Shown piece by piece: positions 1 through 8,257 of a stretch of DNA of 64,000 nt. The stretch's first letter is position 1. Every line of letters begins with the position of its first letter. A program made the translations under genes and the position numbers. Location of the stretch: contig NZ_JAAEDL010000012.1 in assembly GCF_018129005.1 (NCBI RefSeq), positions 1-64,000 of the forward strand. The letters are read 5' to 3'. The notes beneath the pieces are model-generated. The model had not been told where the DNA came from. It saw nothing but the letters and a program-made list of their open reading frames with translations, and searched no databases. The stretch comes from Neoroseomonas eburnea. GTDB lineage: Bacteria > Pseudomonadota > Alphaproteobacteria > Acetobacterales > Acetobacteraceae.

Positions 1-586
1 ACCGCGGCGGCGCGGGGCGCACAGCCGGGCGCGGCCTGGGCGGCGCCGGGCGCGGTTCCGGCGGCGGGGGCTGCTGCGGCTGCGGTGGCGCGGGTGGGGG
101 CTCCGGCAGCGGTTCGGGTTCCGGCAGCGGCTCGGGCGGCGGCTCCGGCGGCGGAGTTTCGGGCACCGGCTCGGGTTCCGGCGGCGGAGGTTCGGGCGGC
201 GGAGGTTCCGGCGTCGGCTCAGGCACCGGCGGCGGCAGTTCGGGCGGCGGTGGCTCGGGCGGAGCGGGCTCCGGCGGCGTCTCCGCGATCGGCGTCGCGG
301 TTTCCTGCGGAGCGGCTGCGGGCTCCGGCTCGGCGGGGGCGGCGGCCGGGGTCTCCTCGGGCGGGCGCTCGGCCACCACGGCGACGACCTGAACCGGCTC
401 CGGCGTCGCGGGACTGCGGGGGGAAACGGCGACGAGCAGGAGGAAGCCCGCCAGGCCGCCATGAAGCAGCAGCGCGACGCCGGAGGCCACCAGGCGCGGA
501 CCCCAGGGCGGCGTATCCTGCCCCGGTTCCCGGCTCGGTTCAGGGGGCAGCGGCTCCCTCCCGGCCCGCGCGAGAGGCGCGGCCAT
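1..586 (-). CDS. tonB: TonB-like energy transducer, partial
   Basis: Cut by the left window edge, so the C-terminal receptor-binding domain is not visible. The seen part has a short cytoplasmic N-terminus of about 30 residues, one membrane span at roughly residues 32-54 (VASGVALLLHGG..., with His42 inside as in TonB-type anchors), then more than 130 residues rich in Pro and Glu (PEP, PPPE repeats), the usual periplasm-spanning linker. TonB carries proton-motive energy from ExbB-ExbD to outer-membrane receptors. The ATG at 586 lies three bases after the exbD stop, so the two are co-transcribed. TolA would normally be rich in Ala/Lys/Glu helix rather than Pro, which favours TonB. The Pro-rich stretch is highly GC-biased and repetitive. 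Confidence 0.85.
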   Translation of the reverse strand, partial: MAAPLARAGREPLPPEPSREPGQDTPPWGPRLVASGVALLLHGGLAGFLLLVAVSPRSPATPEPVQVVAVVAERPPEETPAAAPAEPEPAAAPQETATPIAETPPEPAPPEPPPPELPPPVPEPTPEPPPPEPPPPEPEPVPETPPPEPPPEPLPEPEPLPEPPPAPPQPQQPPPPEPRPAPPRPRPAVRPAPPR

Positions 587-589
587 GGA

Positions 590-1033
590 TCAGCGTGCGC
601 CGGCGGCGGCGGGCTCGGCCTCCGCGATCAGCGAAACCCGCGGAATGCCCGCAGCGGTCACGCGGCCCATGATCCGCAGCACTTCCCCGTAGGGTACGGA
701 ACGATCGCCGCGCACATGGACCGCGATCTCGGGGTTCGCCGCCTTCATCGTGGCGAGCCGGGCGGCCAGGGCCGGTTCCGCCACGCGCTCCTCACCAATA
801 TGCACCGCGCCGTCCCGCGTAACGGTCAACACGACGGGCGGGGACGGGTTCGACACCCGCGGCGCCGCGCTGCGCGGCAGGTCCACCGGCACGCCGGAGG
901 TCATCATCGGCGCCGCGACCATGAAGATGATGAGCAGCACCAGCATCACGTCCACGAAAGGCGTGACGTTGATCTCGGACATCGGCGCGGCGTCGTCGTC
1001 CTCGCCGCTGTCCCCGCCCATGGAGAATGCCAT
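590..1033 (-). CDS. exbD: ExbD/TolR family biopolymer transport protein
   Basis: A 147-residue protein of normal ExbD/TolR length: short acidic N-terminus (GEDDD), one membrane span beginning [20 protein letters not shown], and a periplasmic domain of about 100 residues. Asp28 in TPFVDVML is the conserved proton-path aspartate of the ExbD/TolR family. It works with ExbB as the proton-driven motor for TonB in the inner membrane. The gene starts five bases after the exbB stop and ends just before the tonB start, giving the order exbB-exbD-tonB. With a Pro-rich TonB downstream and no tolB or pal nearby, ExbD is preferred over TolR; a TolR assignment cannot be fully excluded. Confidence 0.9.
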   Translation of the reverse strand: MAFSMGGDSGEDDDAAPMSEINVTPFVDVMLVLLIIFMVAAPMMTSGVPVDLPRSAAPRVSNPSPPVVLTVTRDGAVHIGEERVAEPALAARLATMKAANPEIAVHVRGDRSVPYGEVLRIMGRVTAAGIPRVSLIAEAEPAAAGAR

Positions 1034-1038
1034 GGGAC

Positions 1039-2100
1039 CTACTCCGCGGCACGGGGGGTGGCAGCCACGCCGCCACGTGGCGGCCGGCCGGACAGCCGCG
1101 CGCCCGTCGCGGCGATGGCGGCGAGCGCATCGGCGCGCAGCCCCGCCACGCGGCGGGCGATGCGGTTATAGCCGATCACCGCCGGGATCGCGGCGAACAG
1201 GCCGATCGCGGTGGCGAGCAGCGCCTCCGCGATGCCCGGCGCCACCACGGCGAGCGAGGTGTCGTGCGCCTGCGCGATGCCCTGGAAGGAGCCCATGATG
1301 CCCCAGACCGTGCCGAACAGCCCGACGAAGGGTCCGACCGCGCCGGTGGTGGCGAGGAAGGCCGTGCCGGTCTGCGCCCGGCGGAGCGTCCCGGCCAGCG
1401 TCTCGCGCATCGCGCGCTCGATCCGCTCGCGGTATTCGCCGCGGCTCTCGCCGTGGTCGCGCCCTTCCGCCCATTCGCGCGCCGCGGCGCGCTGCACGCG
1501 GGCCGCGAGCCCCTCCCCGTTCGCTGCCGCCGGGTCGCCGGCATCGGCGAGGCGGCGGACCTCGCGCTGCAACTGGCCGAGCAGGATCGCCTTCTCGATC
1601 ATGATCGCCCAGCACACGATCGAGGCAAGCACCAGCGCGGCCATCACGCCCTGCACCACCGGCCCGGCCTGCAGCACCAGGCCGAGGATGGAGAGGTCCG
1701 GCGCGTGGGCGAGGGATTCCACCGGCGCCCCGGCCATCGGCGGCGCCCCGGCCGCGATCGGCGCGACGGATTCGGCGCCCGGCATGGAAGCCGCGGGCGC
1801 CAGCGCGTCGGCCGGAGTTCCGAGGGGCGTGGCGGGAAGCGCGGGCGCCGCCGTGGCGGCCGCTTCGCCGCCGGCCGGCGCCACGGGGAGCGGGGGCCCT
1901 TCCGGCACCGCGGACGTTGCGGTCGCCGCCGGCATTGCCGGCGCAGCGGGGTCTGCGGTCCCGGCAGGCAGGGGCGGCGTCGTGGGCGTTGCTGGCGGAG
2001 AGGGGGCCGCTGTCCCGGCGGGCACGGCGGTCGGTGCGGCAGGGGTTGCGGGCGCGGCCGCAGCGGCAGGCGCAGCGGGCGCGACTGATTCGGGATTCAT
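1039..2100 (-). CDS. exbB: ExbB/TolQ family motor subunit with long Ala/Pro-rich N-terminus
   Basis: The last 220 residues are a typical ExbB: a membrane span around 148-168, the signature [20 protein letters not shown] in the second span (about 244-272), and a third span around 288-310. It forms the proton channel of the TonB motor with ExbD. The first 130 residues are almost only Ala, Pro, Thr, Gly and Val and carry no recognisable signal peptide; long ExbB proteins usually have one, so the topology of this tail is unclear. The start at 2100 has GGAGG just upstream, and its ATG overlaps the stop of the preceding small frame (ATGA). An in-frame ATG at 2115 lies upstream of that ribosome site and is less likely. 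Confidence 0.88.
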   Translation of the reverse strand: MNPESVAPAAPAAAAAPATPAAPTAVPAGTAAPSPPATPTTPPLPAGTADPAAPAMPAATATSAVPEGPPLPVAPAGGEAAATAAPALPATPLGTPADALAPAASMPGAESVAPIAAGAPPMAGAPVESLAHAPDLSILGLVLQAGPVVQGVMAALVLASIVCWAIMIEKAILLGQLQREVRRLADAGDPAAANGEGLAARVQRAAAREWAEGRDHGESRGEYRERIERAMRETLAGTLRRAQTGTAFLATTGAVGPFVGLFGTVWGIMGSFQGIAQAHDTSLAVVAPGIAEALLATAIGLFAAIPAVIGYNRIARRVAGLRADALAAIAATGARLSGRPPRGGVAATPRAAE

Positions 2101-2306
2101 GCCACCTCCGCCCATGGCCGAAGAAGGTTGTGATCGACGCCCGTCAGGGCGACCTGGGCCCCGTGCCCGGAAGCGAGATCCACCATCGCTGCGGCCAACG
2201 GCCCCTCCTGCGCGAACGCGGGCGCGGCCGGGGCCGGGGACGGACCGAAACCCACAGGACCGTTGGCAGACGCGCCCAGGGACGACGCCTGGTACAAGGA
2301 CGACAT
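2097..2306 (-). CDS. Possible small leader protein upstream of exbB (69 aa)
   Basis: An open frame of 69 codons ending in an ATGA overlap with the exbB start, the arrangement expected of a translationally coupled gene. The product has a Gly/Ala/Pro-rich first half and a more ordinary second half ending in [12 protein letters not shown]. No family is recognised; it does not resemble HemP, the small protein often found ahead of TonB genes. No good ribosome site is seen before the ATG at 2306, and the frame also continues upstream to an ATG at 2393. It could be a real small protein or simply an open exbB leader. Confidence 0.35.
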   Translation of the reverse strand: MSSLYQASSLGASANGPVGFGPSPAPAAPAFAQEGPLAAAMVDLASGHGAQVALTGVDHNLLRPWAEVA

Positions 2307-2343
2307 AGTGGGGGAACCCCAGGCTGGAACGGGGCGGAGAATA

Positions 2344-2365
2344 TGCAATTGAGAGTGCTTCGCAA
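2344..2365 (-). promoter_or_regulatory. Putative Fur-type iron box
   Basis: An A+T-rich island in very GC-rich DNA. On the minus strand it reads TTGCGAAGCACTCTCAATTG followed by CA, close to the proteobacterial Fur-site form TTGCGAATGATTCTCAATTG. It lies about 40 bases before the small frame and 240 bases before exbB, where iron repression of a TonB operon would be expected. Assignment is from resemblance only; flanking sequence (to about 2380) is also A+T-rich and may hold the promoter. Confidence 0.4.
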
Positions 2366-2591
2366 TAGCGAAATGCAACATTGTCGCGGGCATGGGCCAG
2401 GGCTACCGATCACATTTCGCGGTTGACGGCCGGCAGGAAGGTCGAGCCAGGCCTTCACCCTCACCCCCGCCAAGGACCGTTGGCCTCTCGACAACCGATA
2501 CCGGCAATCCGCAGATCCGGGGAGCCTGCCCCCGGCGGGGGCGTTCGAGGGCGCGACGCCCGCCCGATCCCGAGTGTGTTCCCCGCAAGAC

Positions 2592-2733
2592 GCGCCGGAT
2601 CTCAGGTGTGCGAAGCGAACGAGACGCTGGTGTCCTGCTCGCGAAGTCCGCCGGATGTCGGACGAAAGAAGCGGACGAGCAGGCCACCGAAAATGAAGGC
2701 TGGTGTCCTGAGGCCAACCTCCGCCGGACGTCG
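2592..2733. repeat. Degenerate tandem repeat, interspersed family IV
   Basis: Fills the gap between the exbB leader and the M3 peptidase gene. A unit built around GTGTCCTG...GTCCGCCGGATGTCGGAC recurs about 2.5 times: GGTGTCCTG at 2629 and 2702 (73 bases apart), CGCCGGAT/CGCCGGAC at about 2593, 2650 and 2720. The part 2630-2712 matches 55827-55915 over its whole length, so this is a dispersed repeat, not a gene. Open frames across it are compositional. Nothing else is seen between 2370 and 2744. Confidence 0.6.
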
Positions 2734-2744
2734 GACCCGGGGCA

Positions 2745-4418
2745 TTAGACGCCCAGCACCGAGGCAGCCTCCGCCACCGCCGCCTCCAGCGCCCCCGGGC
2801 TGAAGGGGGAGGTCAGCCCCGCCGAGGCCACCAGCCCCTGGAACGGCATCGAGCCGCCGCGCCCGCACAGCGCCACGTAGGCATCGAGCGCGCCGGCCGC
2901 GTCGCGCCGCGCCCAAAGCCAGAACTGCAGCGCGCAGCACAGCGCCAGCGTGTAGTCGATATAGTAGAAGGGCGAGTTGTAGATGTGCTGCTTCGCCTGC
3001 CAGCGCCCGCCCTTCGCGGCATGGGCGAGGTCGCCGTAGTCGCTCCATGGCATGTAGAGCCTTTCCAGCCGCTGCCAGATCGCATGGCGTTCGGCGGGAG
3101 TCGCGTCCGGACGGGCGTAGACCTCGTGCTGGAAGTGATCGACGCAGACGCCGTAGGGCAGGAAGGCCAGCGCCGAGATCAGGTGCATGTGCCGGTAGCG
3201 TTCCGCCGCGCCATCCTCCACCAGCAGCCCCATATGCGGATGCGTGAGGTATTCGAGGCCCATGGAGTGGATCTCCGCCGCCTCCATGGTCGGCCACAGA
3301 TAGTCCACGCCCGGCTGGTGCCGGCTTTCCCAGCACTGGAAGGCGTGGCCCATCTCGTGGGTGAAGACGCCGATGTCGTTGTGGGTGCCGTTGAAGTTGG
3401 CGAAGATGAAGGGCGCGCCGGTGGTGGGGAAGGCGGTGCAGAAGCCCCCGCCCGCCTTGCCCGGGCGGTTCTTCAGGTCGAGGAAGCCGCCCTCCCGCAT
3501 CATGGCGTAGAAGTCCGACATGCGCGCGTCCATGCGCGCGAACATCTCCTGCGCGGCCATCACCAGCGTGTCGTGGTCACCGGCCGGCTTCGGGTTTCCG
3601 GCGGGGTCGATGAGCGCCTCGTCCCAGTAGTGCAGGCGGTCCCAGCCATGCGTCGCGCGGCGCTGTTCGAGGATGCGCGCGACGAGCGGCGTGACGTGCC
3701 GCGCCACCGCTTCCCGGTATCGCGCGACATCCGCCGGCCCGTAGTCGAGCCGGCGCATGCGGCGATAGGCCAGCGGCGTGAAGCCGGCATCGCCGAGCTT
3801 GCGCGCCATGCCGCTGCGCAGATGCACGAGCTGGTCGTAGATCGAGTCCAGTTCCTCCCCGTTGGCGGCGAAGAAGGACCAGCGCGCGGCCTCGGCCTCG
3901 TGGCGGATGTCGCGGTCCGGATCCTCGGCGAAGGGGGTGAGGCCGGCGAGGTTCACCTCCTGCCCTCGCACCGACACCCGCGCGCCGGCGAGCAGCGCGG
4001 TGTAGCGGGCGCAGAGGCGTGATTCCTCCTCGGTCTCGGCGGCGATGGCAGGGTCGAAGGCGGTGATGTCGGTCTCCCACAGCGCGACGGCGTGCCGCCC
4101 GGCCAGCGCCTCTAGCCCCGCGCGGTCGCCATCGGCCAGCAGGCGGCGTTTCAGCGCGGTCTCATGCGTCGCCGCCTCGGGGGCGAGCGCATCGGCGTAT
4201 TCGCGGTCGGCGACCGCCGCCTGGTCGGTGGTGTCCTGCGCAAACTTCAGGTGCACCAGCGCGGACCAGGTCTCGTAGCTGCGCCGCGCCGCGTCCCACA
4301 TCGCCAGCGCGCCGGCGCGGTCGCCGGCATCGAGCCGCGCATCGATGGCGGCGTGCGCGGCGGCCAGGCTTTCCCTGTCCGGTCGGGGTGCGGCGATCTC
4401 GGCGAAGCGAAGGGTCAT
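2745..4418 (-). CDS. M3 family oligoendopeptidase
   Basis: A 557-residue zinc metallopeptidase of the M3 (oligoendopeptidase F / thimet) family, which trims short peptides in the cytoplasm. The zinc motif HEMGH is at residues 354-358 in VFTHEMGHAFQCW, and the third ligand is probably Glu382 in AAEIHSMG, as in M3 enzymes. The helical N-terminal half is typical and the length is normal for the family. The start MTLRFAEIAAPRP at 4418 is chosen because sequence further upstream in the same frame is only the reverse of the divergent gene at 4534; the ribosome site is weak. No signal peptide. It stands alone, divergent from the solute-binding-like gene by 115 bases. Confidence 0.92.
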   Translation of the reverse strand: MTLRFAEIAAPRPDRESLAAAHAAIDARLDAGDRAGALAMWDAARRSYETWSALVHLKFAQDTTDQAAVADREYADALAPEAATHETALKRRLLADGDRAGLEALAGRHAVALWETDITAFDPAIAAETEEESRLCARYTALLAGARVSVRGQEVNLAGLTPFAEDPDRDIRHEAEAARWSFFAANGEELDSIYDQLVHLRSGMARKLGDAGFTPLAYRRMRRLDYGPADVARYREAVARHVTPLVARILEQRRATHGWDRLHYWDEALIDPAGNPKPAGDHDTLVMAAQEMFARMDARMSDFYAMMREGGFLDLKNRPGKAGGGFCTAFPTTGAPFIFANFNGTHNDIGVFTHEMGHAFQCWESRHQPGVDYLWPTMEAAEIHSMGLEYLTHPHMGLLVEDGAAERYRHMHLISALAFLPYGVCVDHFQHEVYARPDATPAERHAIWQRLERLYMPWSDYGDLAHAAKGGRWQAKQHIYNSPFYYIDYTLALCCALQFWLWARRDAAGALDAYVALCGRGGSMPFQGLVASAGLTSPFSPGALEAAVAEAASVLGV

Positions 4419-4533
4419 TGCGGGGGCCTCGGGCACGGGTTCGCAGGCCACCTCGCGCCACGGCCCGCGCAGCGTCAAGCGCCCGGTGGACGCGGCGCGC
4501 CGATGCGGCCACCCTCGGCGGCCGGAGGATGCC

Positions 4534-5208
4534 ATGCCGAGACTGATGTCCACCCTCGCCCTCGCCGGCCTGCTGCGGGAGGCCGCGCCGGCGCTCGAGG
4601 CGGCGCTCGGCGCGCCCGTGCAGGTGGACCTGGCGCCGACCAGGACGCTGGAAGCGCGCATCCGCGCGGGCGAGCGCGCCGACGCCGCGGTGCTGACCGC
4701 CGAGGCGATCGCCGCACTCTCTGCCGAGGGCGTGCTGGACGGCATGACGGCGCGTGCGCTCGCGCATTCGCGGGTCGGGATGGCGGTGAAGGCCGGTGCG
4801 CCGCGGCCCGACATCTCGGATGTCGAGGCGCTGCGGCGAACGCTGCTGGCGGTGCCGTCGCTCTGCTACTCGCGCGCCGGCGCCAGCGGCATCTTCTTCG
4901 CCGGGCTTGTCGAGCGGCTCGGCATCGCCGACCAGGTCGACGCCAAGGCGATCGTCATCCCGCAGGGCTTCACGGCGGAGAAGCTGCTGACCGGCGAGGC
5001 GGCGATCGCCTTCCAGCAGATCAGCGAGTTGATGGAAGTGCCGGGCATCGACATCGTCGGCCCGCTGCCCGAGGGCGCGCAGACTGTCGCGGTGTTCTCC
5101 GGCGCCGCCTTCATCGGCGCGGCGGGCGGCACGGCGCTGCTCGAAGCGGTGGCGCGGCTGTGCACGCCGGCGGCGTTGCGCGGCAAGGGCCTCGACGCGC
5201 CGGGCTGA
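4534..5208 (+). CDS. ModA-like substrate-binding domain protein
   Basis: A 224-residue protein with the two-lobed fold pattern of molybdate/sulfate-type binding proteins (ModA superfamily): APALEAALGAPVQVDLAPT near the start, RIRAGERADAAVLTAEAI, and a closing segment typical of the second lobe (GEAAIAFQQISELMEVPGID). Unlike a true ModA it starts MPRLMSTLALAG with no convincing signal peptide, and no permease or ATPase gene lies nearby. The start is fixed by GGAGG nine bases upstream. A ligand cannot be named. It may be a cytoplasmic ligand-binding protein; the absence of modB/modC argues against a dedicated molybdate transporter. Confidence 0.7.
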   Translation: MPRLMSTLALAGLLREAAPALEAALGAPVQVDLAPTRTLEARIRAGERADAAVLTAEAIAALSAEGVLDGMTARALAHSRVGMAVKAGAPRPDISDVEALRRTLLAVPSLCYSRAGASGIFFAGLVERLGIADQVDAKAIVIPQGFTAEKLLTGEAAIAFQQISELMEVPGIDIVGPLPEGAQTVAVFSGAAFIGAAGGTALLEAVARLCTPAALRGKGLDAPG

Positions 5209-5279
5209 TCCTTTTTTGCGCGTGACCCGGTCGCATCACACGGCCTAGCCTCCTGGCAACCATACGGGGGGAGGAGTTC

Positions 5280-6860
5280 ATGCACCGACGCAGCGCCCTG
5301 CTCGCAGCCCTTGTCACGCTTGCCCCGCTCGCCGCCGGGGCGCAGGCGCCGGGGCAGGAGGTGACGATCGCCCTCGGCGCTCCGCCGGCCAGTTTCGACC
5401 CGCACTTCTTCGCGCATTCGCCGTCCTTCATGGTGCAGCAGCACGTCTTCGAACCGCTGGTCTGGCGCGACGCGCAGAGCCGCACCATTGCCGCCCTCGC
5501 CGAACGGTGGGAGATGCTGCCCGACGGGCTGGGCTGGGACTTCCACCTGCATCCGGATGCGCGCTTCTCCGATGGCCAGCCGGTCACCGCCGCCGACGTC
5601 GCGGCGACCATCGCCCGGCTGCCCAACGTGCCGAACAGCCCGGGGCGACTGACCATCTACACCAACCAGGTGCGCGCGGTGGAAGCCGTCGGGCCGCGCA
5701 CGGTCCGCCTGCTGACGAGCGGCCCCGCGCCGCTGCTGCCGGAGAACATCCCGCCGCTGATGATCGTGCCCGAGCGCATCGCGCGGGAGGCGACGACGCA
5801 GGACTTCAACGCCGGCCGCGCCGCCATCGGCTCGGGCCAGTACCGCCTGGCCTCCTACACCCAGGGGGAGCGCGTGGTGCTGGAACGCAACCCCGCCTGG
5901 CGCGGCACGGCTTCCCCCTTCTCCCGCGTCACCTTCCGCGTCATCGCCAATGACAGCGCGCGCGTCGCCGCATTGCGCGCCGGCGACGTGCAGCTCATCG
6001 AGCTGGTGCCGCCGCGCGACATGGCGATGCTGGAACGCGACGCCAACATCTCCATCTGGCGCAGCCCGGGGACGCGGCTGATCTACATCTCGCTCGACGT
6101 CTCGCGCGATGCCTCGCCGGGCGTCGCGGATCTCGACGGCCAGCCGATGGAGCGCAACCCGCTCAAGGATGCGCGCGTGCGCCGCGCGCTCTCCCTCGCC
6201 ATCGACCGGGAGACGATCCGGCGGAACATCATGGAAGGCCAGTCCGTGCCGGCGGGGCAGATGCAGGCGGTGGGCCTCGGTGTCGCCGATCCCGAGCTGA
6301 AGCCAGATCCGCATGACCCCGCGCGCGCCCGCGCCCTGCTGGCGGAAGCGGGCTGGGGGCAGGGCTTCACCCTCGTCTTCGCCGGCCCGAACGACCGCTA
6401 CGTGAACGACGAACGCGTGCTCCAGGCGGTCGCGCAGTACTGGCAGCGCATCGGCATCCGCGTCCGCGTCGAGGCGATCCCGTCGAACATGTTCTTCCCG
6501 CGCTCCGCCCAGCGGGCCTATTCGGCGGCGCTGACCGGTTGGCAGTCCTCGGCCCATGAGCCGAACAACATCTTCGCCCCGGTGCTGCTGACGGAGGACC
6601 GCTCCCGGGGCTGGGGCACGGTGAACCGGCACGGGTATTCCAACCCGGCGGTGGACGCGATCTACTCGCGCGCCGTGGTGTCGATGGATGCGGGCGAACG
6701 GCAGCGCCTGTGGCGCGAAGCCATGCGGATCGCCATGCAGGATGCGCCGGTGCTGCCGATCCACCACCAGGTGAACATCTGGGCGACGCGGCGCGGGCTG
6801 ACCTACGAGGCGCGGTCGGACGAGTACACGCTGGCGATGTCGCTCGGCGTGGTGCGCTGA
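5280..6860 (+). CDS. ABC transporter periplasmic solute-binding protein, family 5 (peptide type)
   Basis: A 526-residue SBP_bac_5 protein, the family of dipeptide, oligopeptide and nickel binding proteins. It begins with a clear signal peptide (MHRRSALLAALVTLAPLAAGAQA). Family marks include LAERWEMLPDGLGWDFHLHP, then RFSDGQPVTAADV, and near the middle DARVRRALSLAIDRE. It would capture a peptide or similar solute in the periplasm for an ABC importer, but no permease or ATPase genes flank it, so it is an orphan binding protein. Ribosome site GGGGGGAGGAG just before the ATG. Substrate unknown. Confidence 0.9.
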   Translation: MHRRSALLAALVTLAPLAAGAQAPGQEVTIALGAPPASFDPHFFAHSPSFMVQQHVFEPLVWRDAQSRTIAALAERWEMLPDGLGWDFHLHPDARFSDGQPVTAADVAATIARLPNVPNSPGRLTIYTNQVRAVEAVGPRTVRLLTSGPAPLLPENIPPLMIVPERIAREATTQDFNAGRAAIGSGQYRLASYTQGERVVLERNPAWRGTASPFSRVTFRVIANDSARVAALRAGDVQLIELVPPRDMAMLERDANISIWRSPGTRLIYISLDVSRDASPGVADLDGQPMERNPLKDARVRRALSLAIDRETIRRNIMEGQSVPAGQMQAVGLGVADPELKPDPHDPARARALLAEAGWGQGFTLVFAGPNDRYVNDERVLQAVAQYWQRIGIRVRVEAIPSNMFFPRSAQRAYSAALTGWQSSAHEPNNIFAPVLLTEDRSRGWGTVNRHGYSNPAVDAIYSRAVVSMDAGERQRLWREAMRIAMQDAPVLPIHHQVNIWATRRGLTYEARSDEYTLAMSLGVVR

Positions 6861-6874
6861 TGGCGGGACCCGGA

Positions 6875-7125
6875 GTGGCGCGCCGCCTCTCCCCGGACCT
6901 CTCCCCGCCAAGGCGTAAGGCCCTTGTGGCCCGATGCACGAACGGTTGGTGGGAGCCACGCAGCCATCCGGCCACCCACGTCAGTATGCTGGAATGGGTG
7001 ACGGGGTGGGGGTGCGGGCCGGTGCCGGCCCCGGAAACGCGCCGCGAGGCGCGCATTCAAACGGGCCCTGAGGCCCTTCGGCCTCCGGCGGGTGGGGTTT
7101 CGGGGAGGGCAGGGCCCTCCCAGCC
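6875..7125. repeat. GC-rich hairpin cluster (family II-like) after the solute-binding gene
   Basis: The 330-base gap between the solute-binding gene and the DUF849 gene is filled with short palindromes: GGGCCGGTGCCGGCCC at 7016-7031, CGCCGCGAGGCG near 7041, and GGGAGGGC/GCCCTCCC at 7103-7121. Segments such as CTCTCCCCGCCAAGGCGTAAGG (written here only in part: CTCCCCGCCAAGGCG) resemble the family II repeats at 26.05 and 40.32 kb, and GGAAACGCGCCGCGAGGCGC recurs at 60.62 kb. Likely serves as terminator; no gene is seen. Confidence 0.55.
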
Positions 7126-7189
7126 CGGCCCCCCTTCCGGCGCGGCTTCCGCACGGGCAGGATCGTCCCCCAGCGTCGGAGGAACCCGC

Positions 7190-8116
7190 ATGTCCAAGGT
7201 CATCATCACCTGCGCCGTCACCGGCGCGATCCACACGCCGTCGATGTCGGACCACCTGCCCATCACGCCGCAGGAGATCGCCGAGCAGTCCATCGCCGCA
7301 GCCGAGGCTGGCGCCTCCATCATCCACCTGCACGCGCGCGACCCGATCGACGGCCGCCCGACGCCCGATCCGGCGGTGTTCATGCAGTTCCTGCCGGTGA
7401 TCAAGCAGTCCACCGACGCGGTCATCAACATCACCACCGGCGGCGGCCTCGGCATGACGGTGGACGAGCGGCTCGCCGCGCCGCTGCTGGCCAAGCCCGA
7501 GATGTGCAGCCTCAACATGGGCTCGATGAACTTCAACATCGCGCCGTCCGCCGCGCGCGTGAAGCACTTCAAGCACGAGTGGGAAAAGCCCTACCTGGAG
7601 GGCACGACGAACTTCATCTTCCGCAACACCTTCCAGGACATCGAGCAGATCGTCGAGCGCCTGGGCAAGGGGCACGGCACGCGCTTCGAGTTCGAATGCT
7701 ACGACATCGGCCACCTCTACAACCTGGCGCACATGCTGGACCGCAAGGTGGTGGAGCCGCCGCTGTTCACCCAGACGATCTTCGGCATCCTCGGCGGCAT
7801 CGGCGCCGAGCACCGCAACCTGATGTTCATGAAGGAGACGGCCGACCGCCTGTTCGGCAAGGACTATGTGTGGTCCGTGCTGGCGGCCGGGCGGCATCAG
7901 ATGCCCTTCGTCACCATGGCGGGGATGATGGGCGGCAATGTCCGCGTCGGGCTGGAGGACAGCTTGTGGATCGGCAAGGGCAAGGCGGCGACGTCCAATG
8001 CCGAACAGGTGGCGAAGATCCGCCGCATCCTCGAGGAATTGTCGCTGGAGATCGCGACCCCGGCCGAGGCGCGCGCGATGCTGAAGCTGAAGGGCGGCGA
8101 CCTGGTCGGGTTCTGA
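7190..8116 (+). CDS. Beta-keto acid cleavage enzyme (BKACE, DUF849 family)
   Basis: A 308-residue TIM-barrel protein of the DUF849/BKACE family, which condenses a beta-keto acid with acetyl-CoA to give acetoacetate and a new CoA ester. Start MSKVIITCAVTGAIHTPSMS and the zinc-binding IIHLHARDP match the family closely; the C-terminal stretch with GNVRVGLEDSLWIGKG is also diagnostic. Length is normal. CGGAGGAA precedes the ATG at 7190; further upstream sequence in frame is repeat DNA. The specific substrate (for example 3-keto-5-aminohexanoate or dehydrocarnitine) cannot be told, and no pathway genes lie beside it. Confidence 0.92.
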   Translation: MSKVIITCAVTGAIHTPSMSDHLPITPQEIAEQSIAAAEAGASIIHLHARDPIDGRPTPDPAVFMQFLPVIKQSTDAVINITTGGGLGMTVDERLAAPLLAKPEMCSLNMGSMNFNIAPSAARVKHFKHEWEKPYLEGTTNFIFRNTFQDIEQIVERLGKGHGTRFEFECYDIGHLYNLAHMLDRKVVEPPLFTQTIFGILGGIGAEHRNLMFMKETADRLFGKDYVWSVLAAGRHQMPFVTMAGMMGGNVRVGLEDSLWIGKGKAATSNAEQVAKIRRILEELSLEIATPAEARAMLKLKGGDLVGF

Positions 8117-8147
8117 CGCGCCGCGGCGCTGGCGCGGCTGGACACGA

Positions 8148-8188
8148 CCGCGCCCGCATCCTGCGCGACCTGCGCGATGCGGGCGCGG
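8148..8188. terminator. Strong hairpin between convergent genes
   Basis: A perfect 12-base stem, CCGCGCCCGCAT paired with ATGCGGGCGCGG, around a 17-base loop. It lies between the ends of the convergent DUF849 and DUF4394 genes and would suit termination in both directions. There is no T-run, as is common in high-GC genomes. Confidence 0.55.
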
Positions 8189-8257
8189 CCCGGGCGTTTC
8201 CCCCCGCGGGCCGGCGGCGGCGAGGAGGAGATGACCTCGTCGGCGCTGCCGGCGCGA

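Noticed and set aside
590-2100. TolQ-TolR naming for the first operon.
   Set aside because: No tolB, pal or ybgC nearby, and the third gene encodes a Pro/Glu-rich TonB-like linker rather than a helical TolA, so Exb/Ton is preferred.
2403-2803. Several overlapping open frames between the exbB leader and the M3 peptidase gene.
   Set aside because: They cross the family IV repeat, have extreme Arg/Pro composition and lack ribosome sites.
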